From Perkinsus chesapeaki (Eukaryota > Perkinsozoa > Perkinsida > Perkinsidae), in assembly GCA_013115145.1 (NCBI GenBank), contig JAAPAO010000043.1, positions 9,724-73,723 on the forward strand: a stretch of 64,000 nt of DNA, written 5' to 3'. The position numbers and the translations under genes were made by a program. Shown here piece after piece: positions 10,790 through 21,349 of the stretch (position 1 is its first letter; each line of letters starts with the position of its first letter). Below the pieces are notes generated by a model, which ran no database searches, was not told where the DNA came from, and worked only from the letters and a program-made list of their open reading frames with translations.

Positions 10790-11932
10790 ATGAAACTAAC
10801 ACGCCTACTGCTAGCAAATATCGTGATGTACACTCCTGGCATCGGTAAAACAATAACGGTACCTGTGGAAAATGGTTATATTGCAGCCGAAGTCGACAAG
10901 CGCAGATTAAACTTCATGCTGGACTCTGGGTCGAGCTCATTAAAGATGATTGATGGTAACTGGTACAAGAAAAGATTTGGTCAGGACGCCTGCGACAAGC
11001 CTCTAACTGCTTGCTACTTCTGCCCATCATCCACTCCTTGTCTCAGTGGCACTAGATCTCGTTCTACCTTTGGAGACGGAACCGTTTCCACGTTCGTCCG
11101 CCACAAAGTCTCTCTTGTTCTAGGAGGCAAACGCATTGGTAATTTCGATGTGGATGTGGTCGTAGACTTTTCATCTCGGATTCCCGGAGATATCCCACGT
11201 GGTCTCTTCGGTATAAGTTTGAGCTGCGTACCCGGCAAACACGGTATCATCGAGAATCTGAGGTCGTCGGGCGTGATTGGTCAACTTAGTTTTCATTTGC
11301 ATACAGGAATGAACCCGCACGTCAACGGTATTGTTGGCGAGTTGACCTTGGGTGCTCCAATCCCGAGACTTCCCAGGCCGTTAGTGGACATGACACCTAC
11401 TCAGAGTTGTCCTAAGCTGGGAAGGGCTGTCCCTGCTATTGGTATAGCGGCGATCCGTCTAAAGAAGCCTAGTGGTGCCAATCATTCTCCCACTTCTATC
11501 ATATATTCAGGGGATCAACCAAACCTAGCGTATTTGGATACTGGGGCTCGCAGCGTAATTGTACAAGATGGATCGTTATTCGACGAGCTGATTCGGTCTA
11601 CTAGGACTAACCTCGCCACTAAGGGCTACCCACCGGAGAAGATCGATAAACTGCTACGTGAAGTGGGTGGCAAATGGTATATATCATCAGCAGTGTTAAC
11701 CAGTTTACCGACACTGGTCGTCATAGTGTCATCCAATCGCGGTAAGGTAGAGGTCAATGTCGAACCGGAGATGTACACCTTCTGCACTAAGCACGTCTAT
11801 TGCCAAATTGCCATTACTGTTCGGAGGGGAACTCTGGCTCACGCATCGACGTTGGGTGTGCCTTTCTTCAGGGGATACAGCATGTATGTTGACTATGGTT
11901 CTGGAAAGCTCAGTATACTTCCGAACCTGTAA
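10790..11932 (+). CDS. Pepsin-like aspartic protease (A1 family), intronless
   Basis: Secreted or vesicular acid protease. The ATG at 10790 (MKLTRLLLANIVMY) starts a hydrophobic leader suited to a signal peptide. The open frame extends upstream to 10661, but only from a GTG. The first catalytic motif is FMLDSGSSSLKMID and the second is LAYLDTGARSVIVQ, where DTGA replaces the commoner DTGT/DTGS. Conserved A1 surroundings include a flap-like TFGDGT, GLFGISLS and the C-terminal strand YVDYGSGKLSILP. Length from this start is about 380 residues, normal for A1 without a long propeptide. No intron interrupts it, unlike the other aspartic protease at 28230-29845. Two Cys-rich stretches suggest disulphides. 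Confidence 0.88.
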   Translation: MKLTRLLLANIVMYTPGIGKTITVPVENGYIAAEVDKRRLNFMLDSGSSSLKMIDGNWYKKRFGQDACDKPLTACYFCPSSTPCLSGTRSRSTFGDGTVSTFVRHKVSLVLGGKRIGNFDVDVVVDFSSRIPGDIPRGLFGISLSCVPGKHGIIENLRSSGVIGQLSFHLHTGMNPHVNGIVGELTLGAPIPRLPRPLVDMTPTQSCPKLGRAVPAIGIAAIRLKKPSGANHSPTSIIYSGDQPNLAYLDTGARSVIVQDGSLFDELIRSTRTNLATKGYPPEKIDKLLREVGGKWYISSAVLTSLPTLVVIVSSNRGKVEVNVEPEMYTFCTKHVYCQIAITVRRGTLAHASTLGVPFFRGYSMYVDYGSGKLSILPNL

Positions 11933-12902
11933 TGAGGTTCTTACTGTAATCGATGACATCAATACTGTAACATCAATTTGATGTTATCGTATTGGTTCAT
12001 ATATTCTTCCGATTATCGCTATCCGATCATTTCTGGATCTTTTTCTTAATGCGTGGTATTGCCAGTAATGTTCATCCCCGTGGGTAATACTGTCATCGTA
12101 ATAGTGCAACATGATACTATCAATCTTCATTGGTTGCCGAGTAGACAATTCTGTGATATCATTATCACATAGGGATGAAGATCTGAACATGATGTGTCGT
12201 GCTGCAGCTCTCTTGAAGAGAGTCTCTTCTTCGGCCGAAATGCGCTATGATGCTGAAGCCGAGCGTTAGAATGGCTTTTGGTTAGTACGAAAATGAGCTT
12301 TATTATGTCTCTGATACTTGGTCTGTCTCTCATGCGTACCTCTTCAATAGGTCCTCCTTTGCTCTTGCTGAAGGCCTTCTGTTGCGTTAATCGAGTAACG
12401 GGTACTACAGTAGTGCCGCAGCGGCACTGCCGCTACTTTGTCTACCCGATGAATTTGTGACTGGTTCAGAATTCTGATGACATGATTCTTGAGTAGTGTC
12501 GATGAACTGCCACTAGTGGTGCTGCTCCCTATTGTGTGATATAGCCATGAACGGGCAACCGCGTTCGAGCACGAGATGTGCAGCAGAAAAAATAACCGCA
12601 AAATCTCAATTTTGCGGAAGTGACGCCGGCCCATCTCCAAGGCCACTTCAGGGGCCATTAATGCCCAAGTCCCTATACCGGGCACAATTGCCAATGTGCC
12701 TAGATTTATTGGAATGCCATTCTATCGAATGGTGTCATCGTCAAGTAGCCGAGCGAGGCACCCGAAAGATATCCCAACACCTCATTTTTGACATCAACCC
12801 TACTCCTACCCATCACCACATGGAGTTCACCACCAGGATTTTCCATGTGAGTCACATGACGTGACTTCATTCCTAGTTGATCGAACTGTAGACTCTACAG
12901 TG
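11933..12902. other. Spacer with several small inverted repeats
   Basis: No supported gene. Inverted repeats by eye: 11968-11986 (19 nt, TAACATCAA arms around T), 12596-12617 (9-nt arms CCGCAAAAT with a 4-nt loop) and 12886-12900 (CTGTAGA arms around C). The first starts 35 bp after the protease stop. Confidence 0.65.
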
Positions 12903-12978
12903 TCGAGTTTTAACATGAATAACACAACATGCTCAGCGACAGCCAGAATCCGCCAAATCACCATGGTAGCATCCAGAG

Positions 12979-13396
12979 TCATTTGTCGTTAATAAGTCCC
13001 AAACCGGCCATCTGTCGGGGACCTCCAACGAGCCCAGGCGACAATAAGCTCACCTGCTTCCTGCGCTCAGTTTTGGCCGCATCGCTCTGCCTCAGTTCCT
13101 CCGAATATCCTCCTCGACAAGCTTCGCTACAAAACGCCTTACCGTCATCATCCACAGTATCACCAACGCCCTAGAGACCAAACATTTCGCGCGCCCCAAG
13201 CGGTTCCTACCCTATGCACTCTCATACAGTAGTAACAACACCAATGGCCACCAGCAGGAGTGATTGCCGCGTCGGTGCCCTCAGCCACCATCTCTGTCCG
13301 GCTATAAGGCATCTTATACGTGGGCCCGCCACAGTCCTCGGAGAGCCAGAAGCTTCTTGGAGACTCGCTCGCCTTGGACAGTCGCCATTCCTCCAC
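12979..13396 (-). CDS. Cys-cluster (FCS-type) protein, 3' exons, copy B
   Basis: Near-identical to 7096-7513: the same exon chain, same two introns (40 and 42 nt), same FCSEACR motif and same end MAGLGLINDK (stop 12979-12981). Differences in the first exon include GGHWCCYYC for GCHWCCYYC and a few charge-neutral changes. Just beyond the acceptor of the first listed exon the two copies stop matching, so their 5' exons differ or are missing. Function unknown; zinc binding inferred from the Cys spacing. Confidence 0.55.
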
Positions 13397-13542
13397 CTAC
13401 CGAAGCCCAACTTAATTTGTGCTATGCGAGCCACCTCAGGAAGGACCTTCATCAGCCCCACACCTGGGAGAACGTAGGTGCATGAATTAGACTGCAGATC
13501 GAACAGCCTATGTTGAATATTCTAATTTCATTTTTTGACATG

Positions 13543-15574
13543 CTATATTGCAACACACCAGATGGCCTCGAATACACAAGTAGCTACCGCCTCTATGAAT
13601 CGCCTAGCTTCTCGTTTCTCATCCAATCTTCCTTCTAGAAGGCCGCCGGCCGATCTGACTGCTCGAAGGGCCTCTGACTTCCTGCAAGGGGAATCCCTCC
13701 TGTCCGCTCCCGGCATATCACCGGTATTCGTCGCCTTCATCCCGCATGGAGCAGCTCGTAGACTCTCTGCACGACTCTACACTGAAACGACGACGGCCTT
13801 TCTCATTGCCGCCAAGGGGAGATCTACTTCTCGGCACCTTCAGTGAGCCCCTGCCGGTCTTGTGGCTCGGGAGCCTGGCCATCCAGAGCTGGTAGCCTCC
13901 GAGGCCTCCGTCTCCGCTTGAGAACGTGGCTGGCGAACCCAACGGTGAGCTGAGCGTCCATTAAACGCATTCGTTCTCGAGAATTCGTACAGGCTTGTCA
14001 ATAGAAGCAGACTTCCATTCCTTATGAGGTGCAGATGAAGTTGCCTGAAATTGACTTTCACTTCACTAAAATACCGCTACCGGGATTCGATCCCACGACC
14101 GCTTCATACCCTATATAGCGAACAAATTCTCTTACATTGGGACCAGCAGTATTGCATCTACATACTATCTCGTCTGTATAGTTTTTGCGAGCGTCAACAA
14201 GCGTGTATAAGGCTTTCGATTTTCTGTTTTTCTAGGGAGCATATGGCTCCAGTGGAGCCCCTCCATGTCGGCGACCAGCATGAGACTTCAATCCAATGTT
14301 CTACTTCTCGGGCTTGCTTAACTCGCCGAAGCTCTTCCAGCAGAGATTCATTCTGGTCGATCAGATTTTTGGTCATCGCCGCGGAGATCTTCACCTCTCT
14401 CGGCCGAGACGCCATCGCTGAGAATACTACAACAAGGCGCTACGTTACGTAGCCTACGTAAGAGGCGCAATTTCAGGCATGCGCGATGTTGCACGCAGAC
14501 GACGAAAATTGCCCTCGGCGGAAATCGAACACAAGAATGACAATCGGCATCAGCGATATACAATCACATGGTTCGGTCCCTATGCAAAAGCTTGTAGCTC
14601 CTAAAGAACCGACAAAGCCACCTAACACGCTCAAATGGAATGCTTTATCAGAGACATCCTCACTGAAAGTCCGATTCCAACAGATTGTCGTCTCGATCGA
14701 CGTCGAGCCAGTCAAACAGTGTATTCAGATCAGTCTTGGGTGGCATTAGCCGCCACTTCTCACATATCTAACCAGGCAAGAGTGAGAAGGCCTCCACCAG
14801 GCCAACCTCGCCTGCTTAAAATGGTCTCGGGATATCCTTCTACCAGCAGCTGTCGTCTCGAATAGTCTGATCCATTTCTCAGTCTGTTCAGATTCTTTTG
14901 CCCTTGCCGAGGTCCGCGTCGTGTTGCTGAGTGCACCGCGGAAGATGATAAGCCCCTCGCTGGGCCGCAAAGTTGTCCCCTCTGAGTCATTGTCCAGTAA
15001 CACTTGAAAAGTGATGCAGCCAGTCGGATGTATGCGACCATGGTCGGCGGATCCCTCGATGCCTTGGGCCTCCAGAAATGCTCGGGAGTAGTCTCCGATG
15101 AACCCAGCCTCCTTGCATGCCTCAACAAAATTATCGAAGTTGATCTGTCCGTTTCTGCATCGCGGATCGAAGTAAAGGCGCCAAGCTCGCACCACATTGC
15201 CAACCTTTCGTCGCACGAAACGGACGAGCTTGGCATGCTCGCCAGCCTGCCGTCTCTCCTGGTGGCTCGACACAGACGTTCTACGACTCCGCGATGCCAT
15301 CGGAACAGAAGGTCGTCTCGACGGAGAGACTGACCGGTAGTAATCCGGATGGGAGAATGCGAACTCAGCAAGCTCTGGCTGAGTGAGCTGATCGAGCATG
15401 AGTTCGAAGCATCGTTCGTTAGACGCCATTGCGGCCACAGCCGTGCATTTAACCATGAAAGGTCGGACGAGTTCAGGTATTCCGGGGGTGCTCAGAAGAA
15501 AGATTATACCATCTCTGTGGCCTTCTCGACATCCAACTTCCAAGGCATATCTTTAGGTTCACTTCCAGTACTCA
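13543..15574 (-). CDS. EF-hand-like protein with coiled segment, copy B
   Basis: The main exon (14746-15543) carries the EF-hand-like block RAWRLYFDPRCRNGQINFD followed by FVEACKEAGFIGDYS, a spacing typical of alveolate EF-hand proteins, and before it a Ser/Arg-rich linker. A second EF loop, DWLDVDRDDNLLESDF, sits near 14660-14700 and has the canonical D-x-D-x-D pattern. A helical, charged stretch NLIDQNESLLEELRRVKQ follows at about 14340, and a last open frame ends at 13543. An ATG at 15574 (MSTGSEPKDMPWKLDVEKA) is a good start, but the first splice is not resolved. Calcium binding is likely for the second loop only. Exon joins in 13540-14640 are tentative. Confidence 0.55.
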
Positions 15575-15895
15575 TATTGCGCATGCGTGCAAAGCTCACC
15601 CGTAATCATCAGGACTAGCAAGTCCATCTTCTATCATTGTAATCATCTCCACTTCCCTAGCATGCATCACACTAGGGCCGCATCGAGCGGCAGAGCGTAT
15701 CCAGTGGACCTGGACAGCGGCGTCATCTACGAGCAGCCAGCCGTTCGAGCGATAAAATGACATCGAACCTGGATGAGCAGTTGAAAGGTTGCAGAAAAGC
15801 CACAGAGAGGGATATGTGTATCGTCAATATTCGTTAGCGTATGTGTCTGCTAGCATCTCCTTGTGAGCGAGGACTCCCTCAACAAATCTCGAGAC

Positions 15896-16725
15896 TCACA
15901 GTCGAATTCTCACTAGCTTAGCTCTGATATTGTCCGGAGCTTCATTAGGATGCCCACCGGCGAAAATCCGCGCCGTCAACTTAGACCGTCTCGATCTGTC
16001 CCTCGCTTCCTTCTCATCTGTTTCTCTCGCCTTGAACACCACACTAAGCCGTCTCTTCATATGAGCCGCCCACCTCCCGCTCCCGAGCCAGTTTTTGCGC
16101 ATCCAGTCGCCTTGCTCGCATCCCGTTCATGGCAGCTTGTAACCGCCAGCTCCGAATGCGACCCTTCCAAAATCGCTGGATCAGCACCGCGGCTCTATCA
16201 CGATCCTCCTGAGTGTAGAGCTTGGCGAAGTCGTTCCGCGGCCCTGAAGACTCGTCGCTCGAGAGCAGATGTGACAGTTCGACGGAACCTCCAGTGAGCT
16301 GTCCACGGGCCAGGTACTCCCGACGCGCATCATGTGATTCCGTACCGCGTTTCGTCCACTTCTTCACATCACTTTGGTACCCGCTGTCATCGTAAGGGCG
16401 TCCCGGGCGGGAGCTCTGCCATGTATAGCTGTAAAACTTTACCGCATTCATCCCTTGTTGCCCACCCTCAACCAGGCTTGAATTCTGCGTGCATTTTTCT
16501 TGGCGTTTGCGGCGTCCTCAGACCTCGCACGCAGGGCCGCAGCGCGATGTTCTCGAAACGAGTTTTCTGATAGCTGTCGGTACGAGGGACCCTCCAGAGT
16601 CTTACTCCTCTCCAACTGCTGAGCCTTCTTAGCGAGGAATTTCGATCGGTTGTCTGCCCAGGCGTCCAAGTCCCTGGCGGCCTCATGGGTCAGAGTAGAT
16701 GAGACCCTCTCCTCGATCCTGATAA
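15896..16725 (-). CDS. IQ-motif protein (calmodulin-binding type)
   Basis: Three exons join in phase. The first, after an acceptor at about 16716, contains KKNARRIQAWLR, a partial IQ helix. A roughly 50-nt intron follows. The second (SSRPGRPYDDSGYQSD...) holds the best IQ motif, AAVLIQRFWKGRIRSWRL. A 43-nt intron leads to the third, a basic stretch ARETDEKEARDRSRRSK ending at 15896. IQ helices bind calmodulin or EF-hand light chains, so the EF-hand gene next door is a suggestive but unproven partner. A possible first exon with ATG near 16870 (MMMLWVSQ) cannot be joined confidently. Confidence 0.65.
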
Positions 16726-17055
16726 TGCACTGTCGCTAGTGTTACCCATTCAGCAGTTCGACTTAAGGATGCTAGTAATGTCGGTGGAGCCATTATAAAG
16801 CTCATAAGCGGTCGGTTTTGGCGATAAATCTTGTCAATTTTCTCAGGGTTCTGGGATACCCAGAGCATCATCATTGTTGGAATATCTACCAGACTTCAGC
16901 CCTAAGCTGCGCCTCTACATTTCCTCACCGAATTGCCATGTAAAAACACTCTCTTCAATGCTGACAAATGCAGAAATTTATGGAAGATCCACGTCGGAAT
17001 ATGTAGACGAGCACATTCACATATTGTGATGCTGGGTTTTCTGATACTATGCGGC

Positions 17056-17425
17056 TCACAACTCCCGAGCGTCGGCCGGCATTTCGGCGATGTCTTTCTG
17101 AATCTGTCCTCTGACAAGTGACGTCATCGAGCTGCTTAGGAGAAGTTCCGACGATTCGTCGCCTGCAAACTGTAATAGTCCCGCCTTCGATGATGTAATC
17201 GAGCACTGACCGTATTTACTGCTCCGATATGTGAGTGACCGTCCCTGCTTAATCTCAGAATCGGTATCATAGAGCATCCTCAACATCGTAAGTCTACCCC
17301 AGTTAGCTGTTTTATATCCTATATTTAGCTTCATTGTCTTCTGGCACCTGCCGACTAAGCCTTGTGATGAGCTCGAGGGCATCCGGAATCGTGTAGTGCT
17401 CGAGTAAACGGTTCTTTTGCGACTA
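17056..17425 (-). CDS. Unrecognised protein, 3' exons
   Basis: A minus-strand exon near 17345-17420 reads LLEHYTIPDALELITRLSR and is followed by open sequence with YDTDSEIKQGRSLTYRSSK and a Ser-rich tail ending MPADAREL at the stop (17056-17058). Codon phase changes between the two parts, so a short intron is needed around 17290-17340. No domain recognised; upstream exons not found. Confidence 0.4.
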
Positions 17426-17519
17426 CCTATGTTTGACTACGAATTTATTTACCATTCTAAATTTCATTGTCATGCTAATAACAGTCGACTAAGAAGCTGC
17501 GTTGCTCACTACACCCGGA

Positions 17520-18406
17520 CTACTGCGGGAGCGGAATCTCGCTTATTTCCGTAACCGCTGTCCCCACAAAGACAGACCTGAGGAATCGTCTCTCGGTGGC
17601 TTCATCCCATTGGAATTGGCATGTTTTGCTGCTCGCTGATTTTGGTCGTTCTCCCGACTCTGTTTTGGCTGCCACTTTCTCCAAGCACCGCTCTGCCGGA
17701 GCTCTCCTTCGCTCCTTTGCCCGCCTCGCCGGCGGAATAAAATCCTTCATCACCTCAGCGACATATTGCGTCTTCAGCAGCCGATTCAGGTGCGAAGTCG
17801 CCGCGTACTTCTTAGTCTGAAGCCGAACGTTCTCGGAGCCAAAGATTCCCACCAGACCTACCACGCCATCTGCATTCCTCATCACCCGTTTAGGCAGGTC
17901 GGGTATGGTTAACCGTGGGACGCCCTCCTCGATGTCAGCTTTCTTGGCTTCGTACCTACCTAGGCCTGCTCGCAATGCGACGCTCTGGCATGCTTTGGGC
18001 GGAGGTCTATGGGCTTTCAGTGGGAACCCACTTTGGCGTCACCTTTGGTCCATTTTAATCCGCTCCTCCTGTATTCCCCTAATACGATTATCCCATTTCT
18101 GTTGATATTTCTCAAGTGCCCGGCAGTTTCGTCGAAATTTTCGTGCCAGATTTGACGTTTCCGAGGTCGGTCGTGTGAGATACGTAAGAACGTCTCGCTC
18201 GTTGTCAGCAGTGCGGCTGCTCCTAAATCGATAAGATTCGCCCACCAATTAGGTGTTATTTTCTTGACCGCCCAGTAGGTCTGAGGACCCCTGAGGCCCA
18301 CAGCAAAGCACTGCAGCTGTGCCCCTAACCTAGCTGATTTTCTCCGATCCCAAAAGACAAGAAAGACACAGCGAGCGGCATCGAATGCAATCCGAGACTC
18401 GCGCAA
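17520..18406 (-). CDS. Unrecognised basic protein, at least two exons
   Basis: The upstream exon includes RKFRRNCRALEKYQQKW and ends at ...KMDQ. A 36-nt intron (GTGACGCC...CCCATAG) joins it in phase to PPPKACQSVALRAGLGRYE and continues through LTIPDLPKRVMRNADG and a Lys/Arg-rich region to the stop at 17520. The protein is strongly basic and mostly helical in look, which would suit a nucleic-acid or cytoskeletal partner, but no motif is diagnostic. The N-terminal exons (18250-18406) are uncertain: the only long frame there starts at a TTG and probably contains an intron. Confidence 0.5.
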
Positions 18407-19642
18407 TTACTAATGACGAAGTGTTACTAAATTAAGCTTACGAGGTCGACACCGGCGCGAGTTGCCGGCATTTAAGCTACAATCTCAAGCTGCAAATACA
18501 AACCGCCGATGAAGTCCGCAAGGTATCACGGCTACTGATAGTAGCCCAGTAATACTGGGCCAGTATGACTCCACCGTTTCATCTTACATCAGCTTCGATG
18601 GCTCGTCTTTACCAAACTCTTCCTCTAGCGATCCCAGAGAGCTGTTTGAGCTCGACGAAGCTAATGAGCCTCATGTACACTGTACAACAGAGACTATTAG
18701 TCTACCCAGTTTTTTCGCCATGGACTTCGACAACGCAGCAGTGACGACTTCCGGGCTAGGAAGCTCCGGCCTGTAGAGTAAATCGTCAGCCACTCCTCCC
18801 ATATGAACTCTATGCGCCAAATTAACTGCTAAACCCAGCGAGCCTTGCAGAACCCAGTGTCGGGCTTCATCAGACCATCTTAGATGGCTTCACTAAACGG
18901 GGCTAAGGGGATATTAAGGCTATGGCACCCTCTTCTCAGGACTTCACGACAAAATTGCCTAAACTGCGAAACTCGAATCGTGCTCAGAGTACGACTGTCA
19001 TAATCAGGCACCACTGCAGCACATGATAACGACAATCTTCGGGGAATCAGACAAGGAAGAGATAATCGAACTAATCAAAGATAATAGTAGCATTAAAGAG
19101 CGGCGGTGGTGATGCCATCATCACTAACAATATCAAGTACACACACACTAAATAATCATTAGCATCATCTTTACCAGACTTCTAGATATACTACAATCCA
19201 TAATGATGATAGAGCAGCAGCACCAGACTTAACAATGACAACCTAATATAAATACAAAAGAAGGAATAATGCTGATACGGATTCCCGAGGGTTGGCATTG
19301 ATAACAGTAGTAACGCAGCGGCGGCAGCGAATCGGCAAATTCAATATTATTATCATCATCTGGTCATGACAGCGTCCTTGCAGCAGCATGCTACTTAAAG
19401 CCTACAGCAAACGAGTACCATGGCAGCAGCCATCACCAAAACAACTTCAAATACTACTTTCACTATCCCCACAAAAGTGCACTGCAGTACTGCAAAAAAG
19501 GTATAATAGTAGAATAGGTGTTGTTGGTTATTCAACGTCACCACCACTGACAACAACATTACCGTTGATGATGAAATCAGTAGTAAACCATCGTGCTACC
19601 ATCATAATAGTATGAGGCAACAAAAAGAGGTGTACGTAGTAA
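18407..19642. other. Long spacer, simple A/T-rich tracts
   Basis: No gene seen. From about 19000 the sequence becomes rich in short ATA/ATC/CAG-type simple repeats, similar in texture to 61800-62500. It separates the unknown basic gene from the RFxV-motif gene. Confidence 0.6.
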
Positions 19643-20161
19643 TTAAGCCGTAGTTCCCGTCTTGATAGGGAGTCGATTAGGCAGGACGACCGAGGGCGCC
19701 GTATTGCTCCTGACGGGCCCTCGTCTCAATACCACCGACTGAGAGGAACTGTCTTCGCTTCTAGAGATGCAACCCGGAGCAAGAGTTTGGACCTCAAACC
19801 GACCCACTTGTTTACGTGGCATAACTTGTGCTTGCTCGGGGAAGCAGTCACATAGGAAACGACCAACTCGACGGACTCTCAGGGGCTCAATGGCCACCGA
19901 AGTTGATGCTGAACTGGAGCTACTCACGTAACCACATTCAGCAGTAGTACTTGAACTCGCACAAGACTTAACCGACGCATCACCACAATTCAGACTCCCA
20001 CTCCTTGAAGGAATATCACCACCGCAACATTCGCGATAGGAAACTTTAGTATGATAGGTCTGAGACGCCACACCTTCCGAGTCAACCTCGGCTTCCTCGA
20101 TGAGGAATCGACCGCGCCTTTGAACGCCGCCAATACGGAGCGGGACCGATTCGGCCATCAC
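19643..20161 (-). CDS. Intronless protein with repeated GRF (RFxV-like) motifs
   Basis: Single frame of 172 codons from ATG at 20161 (MMAESVPLRIGG) to 19643. Three short motifs recur: QRRGRFLIEE near residue 15, RRVGRFLCDC near 100 and KQVGRFEVQ near 120. RFx[V/I] is the docking motif read by the CCT domain of SPAK/OSR1-type kinases in animals and plants; two of the three copies (RFLI, RFEV) fit it. Ser-rich stretches lie between them. No enzyme domain is present. The link to a WNK-SPAK type pathway is only a motif-based guess. Confidence 0.6.
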   Translation of the reverse strand: MMAESVPLRIGGVQRRGRFLIEEAEVDSEGVASQTYHTKVSYRECCGGDIPSRSGSLNCGDASVKSCASSSTTAECGYVSSSSSASTSVAIEPLRVRRVGRFLCDCFPEQAQVMPRKQVGRFEVQTLAPGCISRSEDSSSQSVVLRRGPVRSNTAPSVVLPNRLPIKTGTTA

Positions 20162-20942
20162 TGGAGACCACCGGAGGAAGACCCCGAAAGAAAGAAATCC
20201 AACAACACCTAAAATACGAATGATCCGCCGCTTAGCCCCCTCCTACATCCATTCAACTACTAACTATAATGGCTCAACAGCGCGAGCGACCGGCAAGAAG
20301 ACTGCTGCGCGATCGCCCCGCTGTGATCGTTTTCCGCGAAAACAATTTAGCGCTCGCCCTAAAACATGAAACGGCGCTCGTTGCGCTGCCGAATCTTTTG
20401 TCAATTAAATTGGCATTTCACTGGGCACTCTCAAGCACTTTGAGAGAAGTATGCACTCTTCTACCGACATGTGGACCAGAGTACTTGAATCACCCGAATC
20501 ACAGTGGAAGTTGTTCAAAAAAAGCTCGGTGTGACCCCTTGTCGCAACGCAACAGACATTCAGCAGAAGAAGCTCCCATTGGAGGAACAGTTCCCCGTCG
20601 CCATTACACCACACAATAATGCGGTCACGGACATGCCATCACTCCTTAGTGGGAGACGAGTCACCTTATCCGTCAGCTCGTGTACTCGTGCCAGGGAGGG
20701 CTGTGCGATGTGCTACAACAGGCCTGACGTAATGCACACAGGCAGTCACGCTTACCGCCAGACCGTGGTGGGCTTCGATGAGGCTCCGAACTTGATTGCC
20801 GCCGAATAGCTTCAACCAGGGGTTCGCGGCGTAGTGTGTAGCTTCGTCTAGGCCCTCGAAATCCTAACAGATCAAGGAACTAATGATCCAGCCAAGTCAT
20901 TCAAGCTAGCTTGTTATCCACCCGACTCGAAGAAAGACGCAA
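20162..20942. other. Spacer with no supported gene
   Basis: A 116-codon plus-strand frame (20269-20619) has no recognisable feature and no neighbours to splice to. A hairpin with arms CTCTCAA/TTGAGAG lies near 20430-20450. Confidence 0.45.
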
Positions 20943-21349
20943 CTAGACGCGATCGCGGACCTGCCCAAGATCAAGCGCCTCCTTGATCGCTCTGTTAAGC
21001 GGATTTATCGTAGCATCGAGTTCGCTCTGTGCTTTCGAGAGTAACCCGGTCATCTCGTGCGCTCTAGTATGCATCGCATCATGCATTTTGCCCTCGAAAG
21101 AAGCTACGTACCTAATTCCAACATGACTTGAATTTTCCTCGCCACAAGTTCATTTCTAATCCCCAACCGACGGCCCCAAGTCTGCACGAGTATTCCCAAA
21201 CCGCTGTCGAAAATGTTGCTCCAAGAACTCTCAAAATTTCTGTTATCTTGCAGCCCCGGTCGTCTGCTACGAGAATCTTCCCTTATCGGTGAGCTTGCCT
21301 CTTTATCGGTTTCAGCAAGTGTGAATCTTTTGGATGCATTGAGCTCCAT
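20943..21349 (-). CDS. Small helical protein, unrecognised
   Basis: The ATG at 21349 starts MELNASKRFTLAETDKEAS and runs to about 21110. A second open block, GKMHDAMHTRAHEMTGLLS followed by KAQSELDATINPLNRAI, ends in a stop at 20943-20945. The blocks need one short intron, whose exact sites I could not fix with phase. Both have the regular charge pattern of amphipathic helices. No family recognised. Confidence 0.45.

Larger units (their letters stand above)
12903..15600. repeat. Segmental duplication, copy B
   Basis: Partner of 7021-9900. The first about 512 bp matches copy A almost exactly, introns and third codon positions included. The rest is diverged but collinear. Coding potential is better kept in this copy (open EF-hand exon at 14746-15543). 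Confidence 0.85.

Noticed and set aside
19000-19640. CRISPR-like or satellite array
   Set aside because: Repeats are short and irregular with no fixed unit or spacer length; the genome is eukaryotic.
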